A DNA stretch of 33,196 nt, from assembly GCA_964572955.1 (NCBI GenBank), contig CAZNGY010000018.1, forward strand, positions 1 through 33,196. Direction: 5' to 3'. A model generated the notes under the pieces. That model was given only the letters and a program-made list of their open reading frames with translations, was not told where the DNA came from and did not search any database. The stretch is from UBA3775 sp964572955 (lineage in GTDB: Bacteria; Bacillota; Clostridia; Lachnospirales; Lachnospiraceae). The translations under genes were made by a program, and so were the position numbers. Positions 7,793-13,931 of this stretch are shown piece by piece. Positions within the stretch are counted from its first letter, which is position 1. The number at the start of each line of letters is the position of its first letter.

Positions 7793-9820
7793 CTACAAAC
7801 CTGCATATCCCAGAAGATACTTCTTCAACAAAAGAAGATCCATTACTCCCGGTTCATTTCCTCCGCTTATACACGCCGCTTTGAGTCTTTCATCCGAAAG
7901 CTTTTCATATCCCAGCAGGTATTTTTTAAGTGACAACAAATCCTTTATGTCAACTGATGAATCTGCCACAATATCGCCCTTTACCACAACCTTATATGTT
8001 TTAGTATCTGTTTTAAATATAAATCCGGTTCCTACCTTTTCAAGCGAATCCGTTCCGTACTGGACACCGTTTGCATTCGTTATGATTTTACTGTTTGAAC
8101 CTGTCACTTTTACATATGCCAAAAATCCTTTTACATATGTATTCGGACTCACTCCGGTTATATAATTATTTGATATTGTATATTTATCACTGGTTACACT
8201 TTCCGGAACCGTTGTCGGATTTAGTGTAGCCGTAGGCGTAGGCGCTGCACTCGGTGTCTGTGTCGGAGATGTTGTTTCCCCACTGCCTGCCTGTCTCGTT
8301 ATTACAATTCTATAAGTCGTTTTCGTACCATTACCTGCCGTTACAACAATATCAAACGTATTCTGTCCGGTATTAAGCGTCTTTGTTCCCGTTCCCGTTA
8401 CAGTTGCCGCACCGGATACGGTTTTTGCCGAAATCGTAACCGATGAAGTTGATGCCGGAACTACCGCCGAATATGACGTTGTCGTATACTTAAAGGAAGG
8501 TGTAAGACTTATTCCGCTTACCGTAAGCGATGAGAGATAGCTGTTCGGATTCCCCGTTGCCGTAGGTTTTAAACAAGCCGACTCCGGCATATCTTCATAT
8601 ACCGGAATACTGAACTCAATCGGTATATCAACATTTGTATATGCCTTGCGCTGGTTCGGTGCCTCAGAAGCAACTGCCTGAACATTTGTCATATACTGAT
8701 GTCCGTAGGTATTTACCGGTGTAACATTAAACTTCTGAAGATATAATGTATCCTGCCCCTTATTTATGTACTGCTTTCCCAAGAAAATCGCACCACCGAT
8801 AACAGCCTTGTATCTGCTGTTCCAAGGCCTTAGCGTTACCGAATCCGTCTGGGATGCATATTTAAGTCCTTGCACTATCGGATTAGAACTGCTCACCGCC
8901 CCTATATTATAATAATTATAAATTCCTTCGTATCCTGAGACCGTTCCGCTGATACTTCCGCTTGTCCCGTTAACTCCCTGCTCCTGAATTACCCTTGCCG
9001 CAAGCATATAAGGACTTACTCCCGACTGCTTTGCCGCTTCTATAAACAGTGAAGCATATGTATTTTTACCGTCATATGTTCCCTTCATAAACGTGGATGA
9101 AAGCATTGTTTTAACGCCCTCCTCCGTATGAATTGAAGAATTGTATGAAAGTTTTTCAAACATAAAAATACCATACTCGGAAAGGAAATTTCTGGGATCA
9201 ATATAGTAAGCTATAAGTTCCTTTGATGCTGCTCCCCAAACCGATGAATCATATGCCGTATATTTATCCGTCTCCCAGTTATATGCGCCGCCATCCGTTC
9301 TTAGCCACGATGAAATGGATGAAATCGGTATCAGATTCTCTCCGATTCTGCTCTCCGCCTCCATTACAGCACTCCATTTCAACCCGGTTTTATAAGGAGT
9401 AAACACCCAGTCCGGATGCTTTGAGTGAAGATAGCACAATGCCGGCAGATAACTTTCAGGAAACCCCGCACTTCTCAACTTTGCCGCATAACTTTCATCA
9501 TAGGTTCCGTCATATATGCTCACATACTCAGATGAAACATATCCCGTAACCGTCTTTCCGTTGTTTTCATATGAAATTTTGTACCAGCTTCCGCTTGTGC
9601 CCAGAATCTTTACCTTTTGATTTCCATAACACGATCCTATTACCGCATTTCCCGTCCCCGGTCCGGAACGCACGTTAAGTGCACTTGACACATCAATATA
9701 TCCATACTGCTCACTTGCCGCTTCCGCCTCAGACATATCATTAAAATAAAAAGGAAGACATGAAACTGCCATCATTACAATCAGAATAATACTGGTTATT
9801 TTTTTTGTTACTTTCTTCAT
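7793..9820 (-). CDS. Secreted SH3b/GH73-type peptidoglycan hydrolase with C-terminal dockerin
   Basis: This is a 675-residue protein. The signal peptide is about 1-35. An SH3b wall-binding domain follows (37-105, LNVRSGPGTGNAVIG). A glucosaminidase-like domain spans about 110-405, with candidate catalytic Glu280 in AARVIQEQG and the YNYYNIGA motif (301-308). Then come a cadherin-like beta-sandwich (about 428-510), a Thr/Pro/Ser linker (511-545), a small module often seen before dockerins (about 546-612), and a dockerin (614-675). The dockerin has two helices LKKYLLGY. Its first loop keeps Asp616, Asp620 and Asp627; the second keeps only Asp661. The start has GGAGG 6 bases upstream. The gene follows an S66 carboxypeptidase and precedes the cohesin gene. 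The enzyme class is clear by motif; exact bond specificity is not. Confidence 0.88.
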   Translation of the reverse strand: MKKVTKKITSIILIVMMAVSCLPFYFNDMSEAEAASEQYGYIDVSSALNVRSGPGTGNAVIGSCYGNQKVKILGTSGSWYKISYENNGKTVTGYVSSEYVSIYDGTYDESYAAKLRSAGFPESYLPALCYLHSKHPDWVFTPYKTGLKWSAVMEAESRIGENLIPISSISSWLRTDGGAYNWETDKYTAYDSSVWGAASKELIAYYIDPRNFLSEYGIFMFEKLSYNSSIHTEEGVKTMLSSTFMKGTYDGKNTYASLFIEAAKQSGVSPYMLAARVIQEQGVNGTSGSISGTVSGYEGIYNYYNIGAVSSSNPIVQGLKYASQTDSVTLRPWNSRYKAVIGGAIFLGKQYINKGQDTLYLQKFNVTPVNTYGHQYMTNVQAVASEAPNQRKAYTNVDIPIEFSIPVYEDMPESACLKPTATGNPNSYLSSLTVSGISLTPSFKYTTTSYSAVVPASTSSVTISAKTVSGAATVTGTGTKTLNTGQNTFDIVVTAGNGTKTTYRIVITRQAGSGETTSPTQTPSAAPTPTATLNPTTVPESVTSDKYTISNNYITGVSPNTYVKGFLAYVKVTGSNSKIITNANGVQYGTDSLEKVGTGFIFKTDTKTYKVVVKGDIVADSSVDIKDLLSLKKYLLGYEKLSDERLKAACISGGNEPGVMDLLLLKKYLLGYAGL

Positions 9821-9883
9821 TTCTTCCTCCGTTTTCTTTTAATTTTATATCAACTGACGCCTGTTTCCAAGCAAAACCATACA

Positions 9884-10906
9884 TTATACAAATTTTGTAA
9901 AAATTTCTCCTGCACCATCACAACAAACGATTCTGCCTACCGCTCCGTTTATCATGGTAAGACTCGGTGGTCTGTGTCCTATGTCTGCATCAGCAATTAC
10001 AGGAATGTCAAATTCCGCAAAAAACTGTTTTATCGCATCATAATAGCTTATTGACGAATAGTCCTCACTTACCATTGCAGGCCGTCCGAAAACAACGCCG
10101 GAAATGTTTTTAAACCATCCTGCCATTTTCATCTGCCAGAGAGCAAAACATATCTGTTCCGGTGTCATTTGAAAAACTTCAAGGTACCAAAGAATTCCGT
10201 CATTTTTATATTTATCCGCGAAAGCGGCCGTTTTATCAAACGGAGTTCCCACAAGGTTATACAACACGTCAAGACATCCGCCTATCATACGTCCTTCAAC
10301 AATTGCATCACTTTTCCCCTCCGGAAGAAGAACCTTCCATTCGGTCACCGCATCTTTTTCATAGGTTTCAAGACCGGTTTCTTTTTTTGACCAACCGCTC
10401 TGGTATCTGTCAGAACTCTTTTGAGAAAAACATTTTCCCTCAAGCAGAGACAGATTTTCTTCAATCATTCTGTCCCATGGTCTCATTCCGTAATCTCCGG
10501 CATTTACACAATAAACCGATGCAACATCTGCCATTGTAGCGGACGTAAAAGTAAGCCCCGTAGGATCTGACATTCCGCAAATCCACTTAGGATGCCTTGC
10601 CATACTTTCATAATCAACAAATTCAAGCATCTCAAAAAGCCAGTCACCGCCCGACGCACAAACAACCGCTTTAACACTGTCATTTTCAATCAGGCTCATA
10701 AACTCATTGCCTCTCACCGACGCTTCGGCACTTTTGCCGCATTCTGAATTTCTTACATGTGCCGTTTCCGACACACCATACCCTCTTTGTCTGAATGCCT
10801 CTTCTGCAGATTCCAATCTCCTTATATCTGCTTCTCCGCTTCTTCCGTCACTCGGAGCTGTAATACCTATCATATCATTTTTCTTTAAAAAATCCGGATA
10901 TATCAC
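9884..10906 (-). CDS. S66 family LD-carboxypeptidase (MccF/LdcA-like)
   Basis: This is a 340-residue serine peptidase of family S66. The probable catalytic triad is Ser113 in CGMSDPTGL, Glu243 in WYLEVFQM and His311 in DADIGHRPP. The N-terminal ITAPS and the ASGGDW turn also fit. Family members trim the D-Ala from murein tetrapeptides (LdcA) or cleave acyl-adenylates such as microcin C (MccF). Given dapF before it and a peptidoglycan hydrolase after it, murein trimming or recycling is the better guess, but the Gly-Gly-Asp and Met-Ser-Asp context is closer to MccF-like proteins. There is no signal peptide. The start codon is GTG with AAGGA upstream, 18 bases after the dapF stop. Confidence 0.88.
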   Translation of the reverse strand: MIYPDFLKKNDMIGITAPSDGRSGEADIRRLESAEEAFRQRGYGVSETAHVRNSECGKSAEASVRGNEFMSLIENDSVKAVVCASGGDWLFEMLEFVDYESMARHPKWICGMSDPTGLTFTSATMADVASVYCVNAGDYGMRPWDRMIEENLSLLEGKCFSQKSSDRYQSGWSKKETGLETYEKDAVTEWKVLLPEGKSDAIVEGRMIGGCLDVLYNLVGTPFDKTAAFADKYKNDGILWYLEVFQMTPEQICFALWQMKMAGWFKNISGVVFGRPAMVSEDYSSISYYDAIKQFFAEFDIPVIADADIGHRPPSLTMINGAVGRIVCCDGAGEIFTKFV

Positions 10907-10924
10907 ACCTTTTTCCTTCCGTAT

Positions 10925-11773
10925 TTAATTATCGTAATATTCACCCTCACAAACCGTCACTGCCGGTCCTGTCATATAAACTTTGCCGTTTTCTTCGTCA
11001 TAATCAATTACAACATCCCCGCCATTCATATGTACCGTAACAACATTTTTTGTAAGTCCGTTGAGAACACATGCCACCGCCGTTGCACATGCACCCGTTC
11101 CACATGCCCAGGTTTCACCCGATCCTCTCTCCCAGACTCTCATTCTTACCTCGTTTTCGTTTATTACATTTACAAATTCAATATTGCACTTGTCCGGAAA
11201 AATTTCATTACACTCCAAAGCCTTTCCCAGCGTATGCACCGGTGCCTTTTCTGCATCATCCGTAAAAATTACCGCATGAGGATTACCCATTGACACACAT
11301 GTCAGATTTACCGTAACCTTTTTTCCGTCATACTCTGCTTTTACCGGTTTATTGATCATTCTTTCTCCATCCAGCTTCACCGGAATCAATTCAGGCTTTA
11401 ATACCGGAGTTCCCATGTCTACCCTTACTGCCGTAACCTTTGAATTTTCAACTGTAAAATCAAGATACTTTATCCCTGAAAGTGTTTCAACTGAAATGCT
11501 TTTTTTATCTGTCATTTTATGGTCATATACATACTTTCCGACACATCTTATTCCGTTTCCGCACATTTTTCCCCTGCTTCCGTCCGCATTATACATGTCC
11601 ATCATAAAGTCTGCTTTATCGCTTGGTTTGATGAGTATAAGACCGTCACTCCCTATTCCAAACCTCACATCACTCACCTTAATGCTTAATTCCTCCGGAT
11701 TGTTCACACTTTCTTCCAGACAGTTTACATATATATATTCATTTCCGCACCCATGCATTTTTGTAAATTTCAT
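10925..11773 (-). CDS. dapF: Diaminopimelate epimerase
   Basis: DapF interconverts LL- and meso-diaminopimelate, supplying meso-DAP for lysine and peptidoglycan. The two catalytic cysteines are visible: Cys71 in GKMCGNGIRC and Cys224 in WACGTGACA. The protein starts MKFTKMHGCGNEYIY and is 282 residues, the usual length. I chose the ATG at 11773 because GGAG lies 6 bases upstream; the ATG at 11785 has its ribosome site too close. It heads a leftward cluster with the S66 carboxypeptidase (18-bp gap), then the dockerin hydrolase and the cohesin protein. It diverges from the lipoprotein gene. Confidence 0.97.
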   Translation of the reverse strand: MKFTKMHGCGNEYIYVNCLEESVNNPEELSIKVSDVRFGIGSDGLILIKPSDKADFMMDMYNADGSRGKMCGNGIRCVGKYVYDHKMTDKKSISVETLSGIKYLDFTVENSKVTAVRVDMGTPVLKPELIPVKLDGERMINKPVKAEYDGKKVTVNLTCVSMGNPHAVIFTDDAEKAPVHTLGKALECNEIFPDKCNIEFVNVINENEVRMRVWERGSGETWACGTGACATAVACVLNGLTKNVVTVHMNGGDVVIDYDEENGKVYMTGPAVTVCEGEYYDN

Positions 11774-11844
11774 AAAAGACTCCATTCTCCCTCATTCGGG
11801 TTTTCTTTTCTGCGTAATCCGTTCCCGGACCAAAGTTATTTTTT

Positions 11845-11873
11845 AGTTTAACACACATAAAAAAATATGTAAA
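11845..11873 (-). promoter_or_regulatory. Predicted promoter of the dapF-to-cohesin cluster
   Basis: The minus strand reads TTTACA (11868-11873), a 17-base spacer and an extended -10, TGT-TAAACT (11845-11850). It lies about 70 bases before the dapF start. It is back-to-back with the lipoprotein promoter. Confidence 0.5.
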
Positions 11874-11912
11874 GAAATGCTGTTATACAAATACTTTAAG
11901 AGTATTTATCGT

Positions 11913-11941
11913 TTGACAAATACCATGGCAGATGCTATGCT
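11913..11941 (+). promoter_or_regulatory. Predicted promoter of the lipoprotein gene
   Basis: TTGACA (11913-11918), a 17-base spacer and TATGCT (11936-11941), preceded by an extended TGC, give a strong match. Only about 32 bases separate it from the start codon. Confidence 0.75.
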
Positions 11942-11980
11942 TTTCAACGTATTTTCTGAATACGGAAAGGAATGCTTTTA

Positions 11981-12997
11981 ATGTACAAATCAAGTCTTTT
12001 TATTAAATTTTCCGCTGTTGCCCTTTCCCTTTGCATCCTCATTACGGGCTGCAGTAAGGATGGTGCTGACAACACGGCTTCCGGTAAAGATGCTGACATA
12101 ACACATACAATTCAGACCACAACCACTCCACCAGCCTCGCTCTCTCCGACTGTTTCACCTTCAACGGCTCCAGCTGCTGACTGGGAATACAAAATAGTAC
12201 AAAAGGGGTACTATAATGCGTGTGCATCCTTTGATGAGGATGGAAATCTTATAAGCTCATCTCCCGTTAACGTCGGAGAAAATGTATACTATAACGACTT
12301 TGACGAATACTATGATAATTTCATCTGCTATTCTAATGTATATAACGGTGCGATTCTTTCACTCAGCGACGAAGTCCATCACAGCGGTGACAACTCTGTG
12401 AAAGTAACCGGCCGCGGAAGCGATTATTCCGGGCTCACCGGATTTGCTCTTAATTTTGACCAGACAAATGGCATTGATTTTTCATCCACGCCAAAGTTAA
12501 ATCTCAACCTTGATTACTGGTGCTACTTTACTGATGATTTCGGAAACGGTTTATCCGCTCCAATGAAATTTGCCGTATGGTCAAACTGCTTCACCGGAGA
12601 AGGGATTTCGGCGGACGAGGCTGCCAACGACATGAATCTTATTGCCGCAGACCTTAAAGAAAAACTTGATGCTGCGGAAGATGATCCGACAATTGATAAA
12701 GACCGGGTTCAGGGTGAATATGATTATGCTCTGCTTGTAATCGACAGCATCCGCAAAGAATTCGAAACTGCCGCTGCCCAGGGATTAAAATGTGTGGGAA
12801 TTTACTCTCTGGATTTTGAAACATGGGGAAATTACAGCATAGATATCTCTATTGATACATCTCTTACAACAGATGCCTCTCTCACACCTTATGTTGCAAT
12901 TTCCACATTAGGTGAACTGAATGCGGCTAATGTTTCTTTTTACAATCCGTTTTACATTGATGACCTTGTTATAAAGGTAAATGCAATTGAAGAATAA
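11981..12997 (+). CDS. Surface lipoprotein with carbohydrate-binding-module-like fold
   Basis: This is a 338-residue protein with a lipoprotein signal peptide: the lipobox LITGC puts the lipidated Cys at 24. A Thr/Pro/Ser linker (about 41-66) follows. The body resembles a CBM4/9/22-type jelly roll: HHSGDNSVKVTGRGSDYSG (133-151), with Leu-rich strands after it and a YIDDLVIKV end (325-333). A charged helical stretch (about 209-268) interrupts the fold and is not typical. The ATG at 11981 has AAAGGA 9 bases upstream; the ATG at 11972 abuts it and is less likely. No catalytic residues are recognised. Its ligand is unknown; sugar or cell-wall glycan binding is inferred. Confidence 0.75.
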   Translation: MYKSSLFIKFSAVALSLCILITGCSKDGADNTASGKDADITHTIQTTTTPPASLSPTVSPSTAPAADWEYKIVQKGYYNACASFDEDGNLISSSPVNVGENVYYNDFDEYYDNFICYSNVYNGAILSLSDEVHHSGDNSVKVTGRGSDYSGLTGFALNFDQTNGIDFSSTPKLNLNLDYWCYFTDDFGNGLSAPMKFAVWSNCFTGEGISADEAANDMNLIAADLKEKLDAAEDDPTIDKDRVQGEYDYALLVIDSIRKEFETAAAQGLKCVGIYSLDFETWGNYSIDISIDTSLTTDASLTPYVAISTLGELNAANVSFYNPFYIDDLVIKVNAIEE

Positions 12998-13007
12998 TCA
13001 TTCTAAA

Positions 13008-13050
13008 AAAGGCTGCGACACACATCTTTAAGAATGTGCCGCAGCCTTTA
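13008..13050. terminator. Intrinsic terminator between the lipoprotein gene and acpP
   Basis: AAAGGCTGCG and CGCAGCCTTT form the main stem, extended by CAC/GTG. The T-run is strong on the minus strand (CCTTTTTT), so it mainly ends acpP. On the plus strand the tail is CCTTTATCT, weaker but usable for the lipoprotein gene. Confidence 0.85.
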
Positions 13051-13062
13051 TCTGTTTACTAT

Positions 13063-13293
13063 TTATTCAATTCCCTTTGACTGAAGGTATTCAATAACAT
13101 CTCCAACGGTTTTGATTGAATCAAGTTCCTCCTGAGGAATCTCAATTTCATACTCATCTTCCAATGCTGTTACTACCTCAAAGAGGTCAAGTGAATCAAT
13201 TCTGAGATCATCCTGAAACGATGTATCTTCATTCACACCTGCAACGTCGATGCCTAACTGATCTTCTAAAATACCAAGTATCTTTTCTAACAT
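13063..13293 (-). CDS. acpP: Acyl carrier protein
   Basis: This is a 76-residue, very acidic protein. The phosphopantetheine attachment site is Ser34 in RIDSLDLFEVV, and the overall pattern is that of fatty-acid ACPs that carry growing acyl chains in the cytoplasm. The ATG at 13293 has AAGGAG about 9 bases upstream. It is monocistronic, with its own promoter and terminator and away from other fab genes. It could be the housekeeping ACP or a paralogue used for another acyl pathway; the window does not decide this. Confidence 0.93.
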   Translation of the reverse strand: MLEKILGILEDQLGIDVAGVNEDTSFQDDLRIDSLDLFEVVTALEDEYEIEIPQEELDSIKTVGDVIEYLQSKGIE

Positions 13294-13337
13294 AACGACT
13301 GCACTCCTTTTTACCTATATCGTTTACTTTTTTATTT

Positions 13338-13353
13338 CCGGAATCCTTTCCGG
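13338..13353 (-). promoter_or_regulatory. Perfect hairpin in the acpP leader
   Basis: CCGGAA-4-TTCCGG is a perfect 6-bp stem with a 4-base loop, between the acpP promoter and its ribosome site. The same hexamer pair occurs in the M16C peptidase leader (5240-5257). Function unknown. Confidence 0.4.
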
Positions 13354-13367
13354 TTACATCTTTATAT

Positions 13368-13396
13368 GTTATATATTACGCTCTTTTATTTGTCAA
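13368..13396 (-). promoter_or_regulatory. Predicted sigma-A promoter of acpP
   Basis: On the minus strand TTGACA (13391-13396), a 17-base spacer and TATAAC (13368-13373) form a near-consensus promoter, giving a leader of about 70 bases. Confidence 0.8.
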
Positions 13397-13453
13397 CACT
13401 GTTTTATGGATAAAAAAACACTTATTTTTTATCTTTTCCGACGTGAAAAGCCA

Positions 13454-13912
13454 TTAAACATCGTGCTCGTCATGCATGATATCCTCGTCATCGGGTTCAA
13501 ACTCCACACCGTCCATATCATCAGGCGTCGGTCTTTTTTCCCCGCCCATAACACCGTAGAATTCTTTTCCGACAACTTTTTTACTGTTTCTTACATCTTC
13601 AATCATTTCTGAAAGATATTCTTTAACCTGAACCGGATTTTTAATGTTTACAAGCGGAATTTCCCTTTGTACATCTACTCTTGTATAAAGAGTTATCGTT
13701 CCTGTACCGAATATCTTCTGTGCAAGCGTTCTTGTAAGCTTAATGTCAACTATCCTGTAAAGAAGCGTTTCATCAAAGCTTGTCTTGAGAAGTCCCTTCT
13801 GAAGATAAAGTCTTCCGTTTCTTACTTCATATTTTGTAAATGACCATGGAAACCACATCCAGTGCTTCCTGTCTCTCCATTTTACCTCTCTTTTTTCCGC
13901 ATCCTCATTCAT
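13454..13912 (-). CDS. Bacterial PH-domain protein (YdbS/DUF304-like)
   Basis: This is a 152-residue soluble protein. Residues about 25-105 (FTKYEVRNGRLYLQKGLL, then LLYRIVDIKLTRTL and FGTGTITLYT) match the bacterial PH-like (bPH2, former DUF304) fold. Relatives usually have one or two membrane spans before the domain; none is visible here, though the start is Trp-rich (HWMWFPW). The C-terminal 35 residues are acidic and probably disordered. The start has AGGAGG 8 bases upstream and follows the GH3 stop by 19 bases, so the two are probably cotranscribed. No function can be assigned. Confidence 0.75.
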   Translation of the reverse strand: MNEDAEKREVKWRDRKHWMWFPWSFTKYEVRNGRLYLQKGLLKTSFDETLLYRIVDIKLTRTLAQKIFGTGTITLYTRVDVQREIPLVNIKNPVQVKEYLSEMIEDVRNSKKVVGKEFYGVMGGEKRPTPDDMDGVEFEPDDEDIMHDEHDV

Positions 13913-13931
13913 CGAACAGCCTCCTTTTTAT

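Noticed and set aside
5949..9820. A cellulosome gene cluster
   Set aside because: There is one cohesin and one dockerin, the dockerin enzyme is a wall hydrolase, and no cellulase or multi-cohesin scaffoldin is present.
9821..9890. Separate promoter for the dockerin hydrolase gene
   Set aside because: A TATAAT is present at 9883-9888 on the minus strand, but no acceptable -35 lies 16-18 bases upstream, so cotranscription from dapF is preferred.
11352..11846. A 164-codon plus-strand frame opposite dapF
   Set aside because: It is the antisense of a clearly functional dapF gene, and its composition is typical of a shadow frame.
13405..13453. Intrinsic terminator after the PH-domain gene
   Set aside because: A CTTTTC/GAAAAG stem is present, but it is followed by an A-rich rather than T-rich tail on the minus strand.
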